The notes: generated by a model from the letters alone, not told the origin. A DNA stretch of 64,000 bases from Aliarcobacter butzleri (GCF_900187115.1 NZ_LT906455.1:1922001-1986000), one strand, 5' to 3'; counted from the stretch's first letter, positions 51,800 through 61,288 are shown. Translations and numbers: made by a program.

Positions 51800-52027
51800 T
51801 TATTTTGAAGCTAATTTTTTAACTTTTTCAGATGGTTTTGCACCAACACTTAACCAATAGTTATATCTCTCTTCATCAATTTTTAAAACTTTTGGTTCAA
51901 CAACTGGGTTAAAATAACCAATTGATTCAATCCATCCTGAATCTCTTCTTTTTCTTGAATCTGTTACAACGATTCTGTAAAATGGTTTTTTATTTCTTCC
52001 CATTCTTGTTAATCTAATTACTGTCAT
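51800..52027 (-). CDS. rpsP: 30S ribosomal protein S16
   Basis: A 75-residue ribosomal protein with the family opening [20 protein letters not shown] and [13 protein letters not shown], and a short C-terminal end ([11 protein letters not shown]). An AAAGGAAAG site precedes the ATG. It has its own TATAAT (52052-52047) and heads rpsP-khpA-rimM downstream of ffh. Confidence 0.97.
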   Translation of the reverse strand: MTVIRLTRMGRNKKPFYRIVVTDSRKRRDSGWIESIGYFNPVVEPKVLKIDEERYNYWLSVGAKPSEKVKKLASK

Positions 52028-52046
52028 GTTTTCTTTCCTTTTTCGA

Positions 52047-52052
52047 ATTATA
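52047..52052 (-). promoter_or_regulatory. -10 box of the rpsP operon
   Basis: Minus-strand TATAAT; the start would be near 52040 and the rpsP ATG is at 52027. It lies in the 80-base ffh-rpsP gap, so rpsP can be expressed independently of ffh. Confidence 0.5.
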
Positions 52053-52107
52053 GTATTGAATTCTAAACTCTTTTTTTAAGTTCACAGCTCAACACTATTT
52101 AATAAAA

Positions 52108-53475
52108 TTATCTTGGAATTTTTGGCATTCCACCTGGTCCCATTTGAGACAACATATTTTGTAAACCTTTCATTCCACCTTTAGAAGAAAGTTGTTTTGC
52201 CATTTTTGAAGCATTTTTAAACTGTTTTAATATCTTGTTTACTTGAACTTCAGATAATCCAGAACCTAAAGAAATTCTTTTTTTTCTACTTGCGTTCATA
52301 AGTTCTGGGTCTTCTCTCTCTTTTGGAGTCATTGAACTAATAAGTGCTTTGATTCTTTTTAATTCAACTGAATTTTCAAAATCCATATCTTTTAAAGCTG
52401 GAGCCATAGAAGAAAGTCCAGGAATCATTCCAATAATAGATTTCATACTTCCTAGTTTGCTCATCATAGAAAGTTGCTCTAAGAAGTCATTAAAGTTAAA
52501 TGTACCTTTTTTGATTTTTCTACTAACATCTTTTGCTTTTTTTGCATCCATTATTGCAGAAGTTTTTTCAGCAAGTCCTTCAATATCTCCAAGTCCTAAA
52601 AGTCTTGAAACTATTCTATCAGGAATAAAGACCTCCAAATCTGGCATTTTTTCACCAATACCAATAAATCTTAAAGGAACTTCAACTTGATTTGCAATAC
52701 TAAGTGCTACCCCACCTTTTGTATCACCATCATATTTTGATAAAATAACTCCATCAATTCCAATTTTTTCTTTAAAAGTAATTGCCGTTTTAGTTGCATC
52801 GTGTCCTGTTAATGAATCTGCTACATAAAAAATTTCATTTGGATTAATTGCATCTTTGATATCTTTTAATTGCTTCATTAACTCTTCATCAATAGCAAGC
52901 CTTCCAGCTGTATCTATTAAAAAAACATCATAATGTTCCTTTATAGCTTTTTCTTTTGCTTTTAATGCAATTTTTACTGGATTTTTTTCATTATCATCAA
53001 AATAAATATCAACTTCAATTTGAGCTGCTATTTGTTTTAACTGTTCAACTGCTGCTAATCTTTGTAAATCACAAGCAGCAACTAATACTTTTTTCTTTCT
53101 AATTTTTAAATAGTTTGCTAACTTTCCAGTAGTAGTAGTTTTTCCACTACCTTGTAATCCTGTCATTAAAATAGTAGTTGGAGGAGTTGAAGCAAAAACA
53201 AAACCTTGATTTCCATTAGCTGTTAAAAGTCTTGTTAGCTCACTTTTTAAAGCTTTTAAAAATGAGTCTTGTCCAATACCAGCAGTTTTTGTTTGTAATT
53301 CAACAGCAGTTATTAGCTCTTTTGTTGTTTTGTGATGAACATCTGCTTTTAACAAAGCTTTTTTTAATTCAGCTGTTGCTTTATTTAAAGCTGTTATATC
53401 ATCTTGATATCTAATTTTATTTACTGCATTTCGTATCGAACCTGTTATTGAATCAAACAAAATTTCTCTCCACAT
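52108..53475 (-). CDS. ffh: Ffh, signal recognition particle protein
   Basis: A 455-residue SRP GTPase that binds 4.5S RNA and nascent signal sequences and docks with FtsY. An N-terminal four-helix domain is followed by G1 GLQGSGKTTTTGKLANYL (about 108-125), G3 DTAGRLAIDEE and G4 SKYDGDTKGG. A Met-rich M domain (LEQLSMMSKLGSMKSIIGMI region and SQMGPGGMPKIPR at the end) completes it. The length is normal. The 4.5S RNA gene was not seen in the window. Confidence 0.97.
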   Translation of the reverse strand: MWREILFDSITGSIRNAVNKIRYQDDITALNKATAELKKALLKADVHHKTTKELITAVELQTKTAGIGQDSFLKALKSELTRLLTANGNQGFVFASTPPTTILMTGLQGSGKTTTTGKLANYLKIRKKKVLVAACDLQRLAAVEQLKQIAAQIEVDIYFDDNEKNPVKIALKAKEKAIKEHYDVFLIDTAGRLAIDEELMKQLKDIKDAINPNEIFYVADSLTGHDATKTAITFKEKIGIDGVILSKYDGDTKGGVALSIANQVEVPLRFIGIGEKMPDLEVFIPDRIVSRLLGLGDIEGLAEKTSAIMDAKKAKDVSRKIKKGTFNFNDFLEQLSMMSKLGSMKSIIGMIPGLSSMAPALKDMDFENSVELKRIKALISSMTPKEREDPELMNASRKKRISLGSGLSEVQVNKILKQFKNASKMAKQLSSKGGMKGLQNMLSQMGPGGMPKIPR

Positions 53476-53565
53476 TAATTAAAGTTTGTGAGTTTACAAA
53501 AGATTTACTTTAAAATAGTTTAAAAAGAATAGTATTTAAGATTATTTTTAGGTTTTACTTATATT

Positions 53566-53587
53566 AAAGCCCATTATTATGGACTTT
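53566..53587 (-). terminator. Terminator of the purE-rluA operon
   Basis: On the minus-strand RNA, AAAGUCCA and UGGGCUUU pair (with one G-U) around a 6-base loop, 24 bases after the rluA stop, followed by UUAAUAUAAG. The remaining gap to ffh (53476-53565) is AT-rich with no clear promoter. Confidence 0.6.
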
Positions 53588-53610
53588 GATATTTTTTAAA
53601 AGCTTAAAAA

Positions 53611-54366
53611 TTAATTAAAATCATACACTTTGAACTCTTTTGGTTCATGTGCTTCAAATGTATAATCAAATATTTTTGTGATTTTTGAGTGAAGTAAAAC
53701 TCTATTTACATTTGAACTAACTCTTCCATAAATAGCATCACCAATAATAGGTAGCCCAACAGAATTTAAATGAACTCTAATTTGATGAGTTCTTCCACTT
53801 TCTATTACAACTTTTATTTTTGATTTATTTCCTTCAACTAATAAAGGATAAACCGTGCTTTTTGCAGGTTTTCCTCTTTTTACATCGATTTTTGATTTTG
53901 CCATTCCTCTATCTTTTGTTGTTAAAATTGGTTTATCAATTTCTATTTCATCAACAACTTTCCCTTCAACAATAGCAACATACTCTTTATAAACTCTGTT
54001 AGCTTGAAACTCTTTAATTGCTTTTTTTTGAAACTCTTCATTTTTTGCAAACATCATAACACCACTTGTTTCTTTATCAAGTCTATTAAGTAAAATTGCA
54101 TTTTCAAATTTTTTACAAACTTCATCAGCAGTTAAAAAAGCTGGTTTATCTACAACTAAAATATCTTTATCTTCAAATATAACTTTTACTTTATTTATCT
54201 CTTTAATTGTAAATTTTGTATCAGTTCTAATTTCACCTCGGGCTATTAAAACTTTTTTATCACCTACTTTTACAACACCTTTATCTATTAATTCTTTTGC
54301 TTTAGAATTTGATATTTTTTCTTGAAGTGCAAGTAATTTATATGCTTTATCATATGTTACAGCCAT
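53611..54366 (-). CDS. RluA-family pseudouridine synthase
   Basis: A 251-residue RNA pseudouridine synthase with an N-terminal S4-like RNA-binding segment (LALQEKISNSKAKELIDKGVV in part, residues 12-32). The RluA catalytic motif is LLNRLDKETSGVMMF, with aspartate 97, and the HQIRVHLNSVGLPIIGDAIYG region is split near residues 195-216. The target (23S rRNA or tRNA) cannot be told. It overlaps waaA by 10 bases and is last in the operon. Confidence 0.9.
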   Translation of the reverse strand: MAVTYDKAYKLLALQEKISNSKAKELIDKGVVKVGDKKVLIARGEIRTDTKFTIKEINKVKVIFEDKDILVVDKPAFLTADEVCKKFENAILLNRLDKETSGVMMFAKNEEFQKKAIKEFQANRVYKEYVAIVEGKVVDEIEIDKPILTTKDRGMAKSKIDVKRGKPAKSTVYPLLVEGNKSKIKVVIESGRTHQIRVHLNSVGLPIIGDAIYGRVSSNVNRVLLHSKITKIFDYTFEAHEPKEFKVYDFN

Positions 54367-55508
54367 TTATTTATCTCCTTAATAATAGGCTCAAATGAAC
54401 CTGCTTTTGTTAAACTTGGTTTTTCTAACTCTTCTAACTTTTCTAAATAATTACCCAACTCATTTTCTTCTATTAAGTAATAATTATTTATACATTCAAA
54501 AAGTGATTTTTGATTAAAAATATTTTTTCCACTTATTAATTTACAACCAAAATATGCAGGCTCTATTGGATTGTGTCCACCAATTTTTTCAAATGCTCCA
54601 CCAAGAATCACAACATCTGAAATTGCATAAATATCATTTAATATCCCCATTTTATCAACTAAAATTATATCTGAATTAAAGTTTTCATTATCACTATATT
54701 TATGATATGTTAAATTTTTATTTTTTATATACTCTTTAATTAAATTATCAACTTTAATAAATCTTTCAGGGTGCCTTGGAACAATAACCAACTTTCCAAA
54801 CTCTTTTTTGTAAGATTTTAAAACTAATTCTTCTTCATTTTCATGTGTACTTCCTGCTGTTATTAAAACCCCTTCAGGTTTTTCTAAATCAAGTTTTTTA
54901 GAAGGAAGTTGCGCTAATTTTATATTTCCAATAACTTGAATATTTCTTGCACCTAATTCTTCAAGTCTAGTTTTATCTACTTCACTTTGTGCAAAAACTT
55001 TATCAATATCTTTAAAAATCATCTTATAAAAAAATGCAAATTTTTTATAAGAATTATATGATTTATCTGAAATTCTAGCATTTATTAAAAAAGTTTTTGC
55101 ACCTTTTCTTTTCGCAACTAAAAAAAGCATATACCAAAGTTCTGCTTCCATAACAACTAAAACTTTTTGTTTAGTTATCCAAAAAGGTAAAAAAATCTCA
55201 AAAGGTAAAAATCTTACGTTTTGAGTTATCATTTTTGCTTCATCAAAACCTGTATTTGTAATAACAGAAAGATTTACATTATCTTTGTAATTTTCAATTA
55301 ATGGTTTTATAGCTCTTGTTTCACCCATAGAACAACTGTGAAACCAAATTTTATTTTCTTCAAACTTTTTATTATCTACTAAAAAAAATTTTGACGGAAT
55401 TGCTTTTTTATATTTTGGATTTCTTGATTTTAATATTAAATAAGGAATTGCAAGTATATATACAATAGTTAATATAAGAGTATAAAATATACTAAACAAA
55501 AAGCTCAA
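54357..55508 (-). CDS. waaA: WaaA (KdtA), Kdo transferase
   Basis: A 383-residue inner-membrane glycosyltransferase that adds Kdo to lipid A precursor. It has an N-terminal membrane anchor (LFSIFYTLILTIVYILAIPY). The N-terminal Rossmann domain shows IWFHSCSMGETRAIKPLI, a variant of the usual HxxSxGE motif. The C-terminal donor site shows AGSTHENEEELV, IVPRHPER and GGHNPIEPAYFG. The start is TTG, fixed by AAAGG and by the stop of the previous gene two bases upstream. Confidence 0.93.
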   Translation of the reverse strand: MSFLFSIFYTLILTIVYILAIPYLILKSRNPKYKKAIPSKFFLVDNKKFEENKIWFHSCSMGETRAIKPLIENYKDNVNLSVITNTGFDEAKMITQNVRFLPFEIFLPFWITKQKVLVVMEAELWYMLFLVAKRKGAKTFLINARISDKSYNSYKKFAFFYKMIFKDIDKVFAQSEVDKTRLEELGARNIQVIGNIKLAQLPSKKLDLEKPEGVLITAGSTHENEEELVLKSYKKEFGKLVIVPRHPERFIKVDNLIKEYIKNKNLTYHKYSDNENFNSDIILVDKMGILNDIYAISDVVILGGAFEKIGGHNPIEPAYFGCKLISGKNIFNQKSLFECINNYYLIEENELGNYLEKLEELEKPSLTKAGSFEPIIKEINKWL

Positions 55509-55510
55509 AA

Positions 55511-56236
55511 TTAAGCCTTTTGTTCGTCTTCTTCATCTTCTTTATAAAGAATTCTTCCACAATGCAAACAATTAACAATCTCTTCGCCTCTTAAAACTTC
55601 AGCATAAGTTTTGTCATTTATTTTCATAAAACATCCATAACAAGCTTGTTTTTTTACAGGAACAACAGCTGTATCTTTTGCCCATCTTTTGATTTTTTCA
55701 TAGAATGTTAAAATTTTATTATCAAATTGCTCTAGAAGTTCACTTCTTTGTTGATAAACTACATTTCTTTCTTTGCTAATCTCTTCAATTGTACTATCAA
55801 CTACAACTTTAATCTCTTTTATATCAGCTTCTTCAGCTGCAAGTTTTTCTTGTAACTCTTTTAAAGTCTCTTCTTTAGCTTTTGCAAGATTATCAAGTCT
55901 ATCTATTTCTTCATTTGCAAATGAAATTTGTTCTTTTGCAATCTCTTCTTCTAATTGTAAAGCTTTTAACTCTTTTTCATTATGAACATCTTTATTTTTT
56001 TTAGCAATTCCGTCTAATTTTGATTTTAATTCTGCTAAATGAATATTGTTTTTTGTTCTTTTTGATTTTACATCATCAATTTCTAAATAAATTGAATTTA
56101 TTGAAGCTTTTATAACTTCTGCAGTTTCAACGAAAGTTGCTAGTTTTGCTTTTTGGCTCTCAATTTTTGGTTCAAATGAACTTATTGCCGTATCATATTT
56201 TGATAACTTTATCAAATCTTCTAAATACTTATTCAA
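55511..56236 (-). CDS. C4-type zinc-ribbon coiled-coil protein
   Basis: A 241-residue protein: coiled coil for residues 20-180, then a zinc ribbon with two CxxC pairs (ACYGCFMKI and NCLHCGRIL) and an acidic tail. It belongs to the C4-type zinc-ribbon family (DUF164-like) common in Campylobacterota; the function is uncertain, with nucleic-acid or secretion-related roles proposed for relatives. The TTG start has AAGGAG six bases upstream and overlaps the Nif3-like stop. It lies between nif3 and waaA in a tight operon. Confidence 0.85.
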   Translation of the reverse strand: MNKYLEDLIKLSKYDTAISSFEPKIESQKAKLATFVETAEVIKASINSIYLEIDDVKSKRTKNNIHLAELKSKLDGIAKKNKDVHNEKELKALQLEEEIAKEQISFANEEIDRLDNLAKAKEETLKELQEKLAAEEADIKEIKVVVDSTIEEISKERNVVYQQRSELLEQFDNKILTFYEKIKRWAKDTAVVPVKKQACYGCFMKINDKTYAEVLRGEEIVNCLHCGRILYKEDEEDEQKA

Positions 56237-56984
56237 CCGTTTCTCCTTCTATAAAAAACTCAAATGGATTTTTTGAAGCTGTAATTATAGCTTTTAATTT
56301 ATTTTTTTTCAAATACTCTTCTAAAAGAGTTTCAACTAAGCTATTAAAATAGCACTCACTTTCATAATGTCTTATATCAATCAAAGATATATTTCTTGCT
56401 TTTGCTTCCATCGCATCATGATATTTTATATCACCTGTTAAGAAACAATCAGCTTTTATTTGGTCAAGCAAAGACATTGCTGAGCCTGTTACAACGGCAA
56501 TATCTTTTATAAACTCTTTACTTCTAACTACTTTAGTAGTTTTTAAATTTAATTTATTAGATACATATTTTACCAATTCATCAAAATTCATATTTACATT
56601 ACAATAAGATATAAATTCTGATGAATTTTCTATTTTAAATCCTAAAATTTTTTCTATTACATATTTATTTAAATGTGTTTTATCAATATTTGTATGCATT
56701 GAAATAAGAGAAATATCTTTTTTTATTAATTCTTTCAAAATTTTTGTACTATACGTATCAAAATTTACTCTTTTTATTCCAGAAAAAATCAAAGGATGAT
56801 GAGTAATAATAAGTGAATTTGGCTTTAAATCTTTCGCAAGTTCTAAATCCAAATCCATACTAATATACACATTTTCTATTTCATCTTCAAAAGAACCTAC
56901 AAGAATTCCTGAATTATCCCATTTTTCTTGTAATTCAAAAGGAGAAATTTCATTTAAAACATCATAAATTTCTTGAAGTTTCAA
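56229..56984 (-). CDS. Nif3/YbgI-like dinuclear metal-centre protein
   Basis: A 251-residue member of the Nif3 family, known as a hexameric ring with a dinuclear metal site; the biological function is poorly defined. Metal-ligand motifs are present: ITHHPLIFSGIKR (about 60-72), SMHTNID near 95, and DIRHYESE near 217-224. The TTG start follows an AGGAAG site and the glyQ stop two bases upstream. It is conserved next to the zinc-ribbon gene in this group, which suggests a shared role. Confidence 0.88.
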   Translation of the reverse strand: MKLQEIYDVLNEISPFELQEKWDNSGILVGSFEDEIENVYISMDLDLELAKDLKPNSLIITHHPLIFSGIKRVNFDTYSTKILKELIKKDISLISMHTNIDKTHLNKYVIEKILGFKIENSSEFISYCNVNMNFDELVKYVSNKLNLKTTKVVRSKEFIKDIAVVTGSAMSLLDQIKADCFLTGDIKYHDAMEAKARNISLIDIRHYESECYFNSLVETLLEEYLKKNKLKAIITASKNPFEFFIEGETVE

Positions 56985-56986
56985 AT

Positions 56987-57868
56987 TTATCTTCCTACTC
57001 GTTTTAATCTATCACTTTCTTGTTCTTTATATAAAACAGCACAGCCTTGTGCTAATTCTCTCACCTTTAGAATATAATTTTGTCTTTCAGTTACAGAAAT
57101 TGCTTTTCTTGCATCTAAAGTATTAAAAGCATGACTTGCAATCATACATTGATCATATGCAGGAAGAGGAAGTCCAGCACCTAAACAAGACTTACATTCA
57201 TTAAAAGCATCATCAAAATGTCTAAATAACATTTCAGTGTTTGCTATTTCAAAATTATATTTAGAAAATTCATACTCGCCTTCTTTATGAACATCAGCAT
57301 ATGTTGTTTTTCCAAATTCATTTTCATTCCATACAATATCAAATACAGAATCAACACCTTGTAAATACATAGCAAGTCTTTCTGTTCCATAAGTTATCTC
57401 AACAGCAACAGGAGAGCAAGGAAGTCCTCCTACTTGTTGAAAATATGTAAACTGAGTAACTTCCATACCATCAAGCCAAACTTCCCAACCAAGTCCCCAA
57501 GCTCCTAATGTTGGTGATTCCCAATTATCTTCTACAAATCTAATATCATGTTTAGATACATCTAAACCTAAAAATTCTAAAGATTGTAAATATAAATCTT
57601 GAATATTATCAGGGCTTGGTTTTATTAAAACTTGAAATTGGTAATAAGCACCTAATCTATTTGGATTCTCACCATATCTTCCATCAGTTGGTCTTCGACT
57701 AGGTGCAACGTAAGCTGTACTCCAAGGAGTTGAATCTAAACTTCTAAGTAATGTTGCAGGATGGAATGTTCCAGCTCCAGCAGGAATATCATAAGGTTGA
57801 ACAATATTACAACCTTGTTTTGCCCAAAATTCTTGTAATTTTAATAACATTTGTGAGAATGTAATCAT
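56987..57868 (-). CDS. glyQ: Glycyl-tRNA synthetase alpha subunit
   Basis: A 293-residue catalytic alpha subunit of the alpha2-beta2 bacterial GlyRS. It has the canonical opening [20 protein letters not shown], then [12 protein letters not shown], a [18 protein letters not shown] loop and [18 protein letters not shown]. The beta subunit gene (glyS) is not adjacent here. Its ATG overlaps the glutaredoxin stop (ATGA). Confidence 0.97.
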   Translation of the reverse strand: MITFSQMLLKLQEFWAKQGCNIVQPYDIPAGAGTFHPATLLRSLDSTPWSTAYVAPSRRPTDGRYGENPNRLGAYYQFQVLIKPSPDNIQDLYLQSLEFLGLDVSKHDIRFVEDNWESPTLGAWGLGWEVWLDGMEVTQFTYFQQVGGLPCSPVAVEITYGTERLAMYLQGVDSVFDIVWNENEFGKTTYADVHKEGEYEFSKYNFEIANTEMLFRHFDDAFNECKSCLGAGLPLPAYDQCMIASHAFNTLDARKAISVTERQNYILKVRELAQGCAVLYKEQESDRLKRVGR

Positions 57869-58095
57869 TTTATTCCTAACTCTTTATTTATTTTATTTTT
57901 GTCAAAACCACAAATCCATTTGTTTCCTATTAAAAGAACTGGAGCGCCAGAACAATGCTTTTGACAATCTATTAAAGCTTGTTTATTTTTAGATAAATCT
58001 ATAAGATTATATTTTAAGTTTTTGCTCTTCAAATAAAAGATAACCTCTTTGCACCATTTACAATTTGGTAAAGTAAAAAGTGCAATAGGTTTCAT
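57865..58095 (-). CDS. Glutaredoxin-like protein
   Basis: A 76-residue glutaredoxin-fold protein with a dithiol active site CKWC (residues 12-15), the cis-proline segment GAPVLLIG and an ICGFDKNKI end. It reduces disulfides using glutathione or thioredoxin reductase; the electron donor is not evident. It is squeezed between purE (1-base overlap, TAATG) and glyQ (ATGA). Confidence 0.88.
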   Translation of the reverse strand: MKPIALFTLPNCKWCKEVIFYLKSKNLKYNLIDLSKNKQALIDCQKHCSGAPVLLIGNKWICGFDKNKINKELGIK

Positions 58096-58589
58096 TATAA
58101 AAGTACTTCAATATCTTTAGAATCACTTTCAACAGCTTTTGCTTTTACTATTCTATCTTCTTTCAATTTTATAGCTAACTCTTTGTCTGTAATTGCTAAA
58201 ATTTGCATAGCTAAATATGCAGCATTAACTGCACCAGCTTTACCTAAAGCAACAGTTGCAACTGGCATACCAGCTGGCATTTGAACAGTTGAAAGCATAG
58301 CATCCATTCCATCCATTGCTCCACCTTTCATTGGAACTCCAATAATTGGTTTTGTTGTTGTTGCTGCTAATGCACCAGCTAAGTGTGCAGCCATTCCAGC
58401 AGCAGCAATAAATGCAACTGCACCTTTTTCTTCTGCTTCTTTTACATATTCTTTTGTTCTTTCAGGACTTCTGTGAGCCGAAGATATTATCATTTCATAT
58501 TTAACATTAAATTTTGCAAATGTATCTGCACAATTTTTCATAATTTCATAATCTGATTTACTACCCATAATTATTGATACAAAGTTCAT
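58095..58589 (-). CDS. purE: PurE, N5-carboxyaminoimidazole ribonucleotide mutase
   Basis: A 164-residue class I PurE that converts N5-CAIR to CAIR in purine synthesis. Motifs are IIMGSKSDYEIM (about 6-17), SSAHRSPERT, the AAAGMAAHLAGALAATT core and IGVPMKGGAMDGMDA. I place the start at the ATG at 58589, eight bases after AAGG; a GTG at 58598 is possible but lies too close to that site. First gene of a seven-gene operon. Confidence 0.94.
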   Translation of the reverse strand: MNFVSIIMGSKSDYEIMKNCADTFAKFNVKYEMIISSAHRSPERTKEYVKEAEEKGAVAFIAAAGMAAHLAGALAATTTKPIIGVPMKGGAMDGMDAMLSTVQMPAGMPVATVALGKAGAVNAAYLAMQILAITDKELAIKLKEDRIVKAKAVESDSKDIEVLL

Positions 58590-58623
58590 TTTTTTCACCT
58601 TTTTTATTTTTTAAAAGACTAAG

Positions 58624-58632
58624 ATTATATCA
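58624..58632 (-). promoter_or_regulatory. Extended -10 promoter of the purE operon, overlapping the upstream stop codon
   Basis: TGATATAAT on the minus strand (58632-58624) fits the extended -10 pattern, and its TGA is also the stop codon of the glycosyltransferase-like gene. The start would be near 58617 with the purE ATG at 58589. Confidence 0.6.
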
Positions 58633-59874
58633 AAAATTATCTAATAACTTTATAATCTTATCCACTTTTAATTTTTTCCAAGCTTCCAATTTATAAAGTG
58701 TCAAATTTTCATTTTCATATATAAAATTTGAAAAATTTTTCGATTTATCTTTTATAAAAATTGGCTTTATATATTTATAATATTTTATCTTTTGTGCATA
58801 ATTTTTATCTGTAAATATAGTAACTGTCGGTATCATAAAAGCATCACTTATATGATAAGTTGATGTATCAGCAGTAATTATTTTATCCATATTTGAAATA
58901 ATATAAATAAAATCATTAATAGATTTTGACTCATTTGTTAAATCAATAAAATTATTATGTTTAAACTTAGAGTCAATTTGTAAAGTTGTAACTATTACAT
59001 ACTCTTCTAATTCTAATAACTCTTTTAATAAATCAATTGCAATAACTTGAGGAATTGATTTGTTTATATTTGCAGAATAAGGATGAAATAAAAGTAATTT
59101 TCCTTTTTTTCTAGCTTGTTCTATTTTTGTTTTTAAATCATTTTGTATTTTATAATTTGATATATCTAAACTATTATATTTTTCTAATTCATCTATTTTT
59201 TTATAATTTATGCCAAATTTATAAAGCCAAGCATCAACGCTATTTAATTCACTTAATAAATTTGTAACATTTAAACTATTATCAATAAAATAGTCATATT
59301 CACAAAGTTTTTTTGAGTTTATGCTCAAAGGAAAAATATTATTTATGTAATCTTGAGTTTTATAAATATCTTTATCTCTACTATAATAACTATTATTTGA
59401 AGCATTTATAAAAATATCGAATTTAATATTTTTATAAATTTCTTTTAATTTTTTATATAAAATTCTCAAAGAAGCGCATGATGAAATAATTTGGCTAATA
59501 CTTTTTCCAACTCCACCAATTATTGCAATTGAAACTTCTTCTTTATCAATATTTTTTAACTGTTTATAAATATCAGTAGCTTTTAATTCAAAGAAGTTTT
59601 CATTATCTCTTTCATATTCAAATTCATTTAAGATTCCTAATTCGATTGGGAAATTAGGATTTTTTCTAATATTTTCTTCATTTAATGGCTTTACTAAATA
59701 TTTATCTTTATCAACTTTTTGAAAAATATCTTTTAAGTCATTAAAATCTTCACGAGTAGTCATATAAACTGTTTCATTTTCTAAAGACACTGGTGCTTTA
59801 AATTTTAGATAATTAACTAATGTTCCATCAGTTATTTTTATATTAATATTTTGAGAAACTCTAAAAAAAATCAT
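58630..59874 (-). CDS. GT9/heptosyltransferase-like glycosyltransferase
   Basis: A 414-residue soluble protein resembling GT9 (ADP-heptose:LPS heptosyltransferase-type) folds only in broad pattern: an N-terminal Rossmann-like part with VSIAIIGGVGKSISQI (about 113-128), and a C-terminal part with LLLFHPYSANINKSIPQ and DKIITADTSTYHISDAFMIPTVTIF (in parts), the latter like the DTxxxH acceptor loop of heptosyltransferases. Substrate and role are unknown; LPS or flagellin glycosylation is possible. The ribosome site is weak. The first 60 residues have no recognised match. Its stop codon forms part of the purE promoter. Confidence 0.6.
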   Translation of the reverse strand: MIFFRVSQNINIKITDGTLVNYLKFKAPVSLENETVYMTTREDFNDLKDIFQKVDKDKYLVKPLNEENIRKNPNFPIELGILNEFEYERDNENFFELKATDIYKQLKNIDKEEVSIAIIGGVGKSISQIISSCASLRILYKKLKEIYKNIKFDIFINASNNSYYSRDKDIYKTQDYINNIFPLSINSKKLCEYDYFIDNSLNVTNLLSELNSVDAWLYKFGINYKKIDELEKYNSLDISNYKIQNDLKTKIEQARKKGKLLLFHPYSANINKSIPQVIAIDLLKELLELEEYVIVTTLQIDSKFKHNNFIDLTNESKSINDFIYIISNMDKIITADTSTYHISDAFMIPTVTIFTDKNYAQKIKYYKYIKPIFIKDKSKNFSNFIYENENLTLYKLEAWKKLKVDKIIKLLDNF

Positions 59875-59896
59875 TTTCTTAAATAGTATTGTTTTA

Positions 59897-61186
59897 TTAT
59901 TCTACAATTTGATCAATATTTTCAACTCTAAACATTGTTAAATATGGTAATTTGCCTGGTAACTTAATTTTATTTATATTTCCACTATGTACAGATTCTA
60001 ACTCTTTATTTGTTTCAGTTAAAATCTTTTTGAAATTAATATAATATAAACCATCATCTTTTTTGAAAATTTTTCCTATTTCATTTTCACACTCTTGTAA
60101 AACTTCATCATTTGGTGTAAAAATTTCTATATCTTCATTTGGATAAACTTTATATTTGCAGAAGAAATGTTCTTCATCTTCAGTTACAAGTCCTGTTACT
60201 TCGTAACTTCCTTTACTTAAAGCATAATCATGATTTTGAGAGTCTGTTTTCTCAAATGGTCTATGAATTAAATATGCGTCTGTAAATCCTCTATTTTTTG
60301 TAGTATGTAACTCTTTTTGATAAAGATCTGGTTCAAATTTCCCAGCATAATAATCATCTATTGCATTTCTATATGCTTTTGCTGTAACTGCTGCATAATA
60401 AGGTGATTTTGTTCTTCCTTCAATTTTAAGTGAATCAACTGCACCTGAATCTAAAATCTCTTTTATATGAGAAGCTAAGTTCATATCTTTTGAATTAAAA
60501 ATATATGTTCCAACGCCTGGTTCTTCTTCAAGTCTAAACAAAGTATTGTGATCTTCATTTGCAGCATATAAAGTATATTGGAATCTACAATCATTTGCAC
60601 AACTTCCTCTATTTGGAACTCTTCCCATTTGAACTGCACTTACTAAACATCTTCCACTATAAGCAAAACACATTGAACCATGAACAAAAATTTCTATTTC
60701 CATATCAGGTAAATGTTTTTTGATTTCAGTTACATCTTTTAGAGAAATTTCTCTAGCAACAACTATTCTTTTTACACCCATATCCCAATAAACTTGTGCA
60801 TCAAGATAATTTAAAACATTCGCTTGTGTAGAAAGGTGTATATCAATTTGTGGTGCAATTTCACGACACAATTTTACAACTCCAGGAGCTGCAACAATAA
60901 AAGCATCAGGCTTAAGTGCAGCCATCGTAGCTATATGCTTTTTTAATAACTCAATTTGTGAGTTAAATGGAAATCCATTTATTGTAGCATATACTTTTTT
61001 TCCATGAGCATGAGCGTAATCAATACCTTCTTTAAAAGTTTCAAACGTAAACTCTTTTCCTGCTCTAATTCTTAAACTAAAGTGACTAACTCCAGCATAA
61101 ACTGCATCTGCACCATATTTTATAGCTATTTTTAATTTTTCTAAATTTCCTGCAGGTGAAAGTAACTCTACTTTTTGATTATTCAT
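59897..61186 (-). CDS. U32-family protein (TrhP/YegQ-like, tRNA hydroxylation)
   Basis: A 429-residue member of the U32 peptidase family. The TIM-barrel start LLSPAGNLEKLKIAIKYGADAVYAG is quoted in part (residues 9-33). The family signature around 167-202 has EIFVHGSMCFAYSGRC, then GRVPNRGSCANDCRFQY, whose cysteines probably hold an Fe-S cluster. The C-terminal beta domain (EVTGLVTEDEEHF) is present. Relatives such as TrhP take part in 5-hydroxyuridine formation in tRNA rather than proteolysis. AAAGGAA precedes the ATG; a TATAAT lies at 61234-61229. Confidence 0.87.
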   Translation of the reverse strand: MNNQKVELLSPAGNLEKLKIAIKYGADAVYAGVSHFSLRIRAGKEFTFETFKEGIDYAHAHGKKVYATINGFPFNSQIELLKKHIATMAALKPDAFIVAAPGVVKLCREIAPQIDIHLSTQANVLNYLDAQVYWDMGVKRIVVAREISLKDVTEIKKHLPDMEIEIFVHGSMCFAYSGRCLVSAVQMGRVPNRGSCANDCRFQYTLYAANEDHNTLFRLEEEPGVGTYIFNSKDMNLASHIKEILDSGAVDSLKIEGRTKSPYYAAVTAKAYRNAIDDYYAGKFEPDLYQKELHTTKNRGFTDAYLIHRPFEKTDSQNHDYALSKGSYEVTGLVTEDEEHFFCKYKVYPNEDIEIFTPNDEVLQECENEIGKIFKKDDGLYYINFKKILTETNKELESVHSGNINKIKLPGKLPYLTMFRVENIDQIVE

Positions 61187-61228
61187 TAAATTCCTTTAAA
61201 TATTCTATATATATTATTTTTAGGAGAT

Positions 61229-61234
61229 ATTATA
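61229..61234 (-). promoter_or_regulatory. -10 box of the U32 gene
   Basis: Minus-strand TATAAT in the 110-base gap, with a start near 61222 and a leader of about 36 bases. No clear -35 box. Confidence 0.5.
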
Positions 61235-61288
61235 TCTTCTTTTTGATAAATCTATAAATAGTAATATTTTTGATTATGTGTTAAATAA

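Noticed and set aside
53476-53610. 4.5S RNA gene next to ffh
   Set aside because: The gap is AT-rich with only a short terminator; no GGAA-containing SRP-RNA hairpin of the required size.
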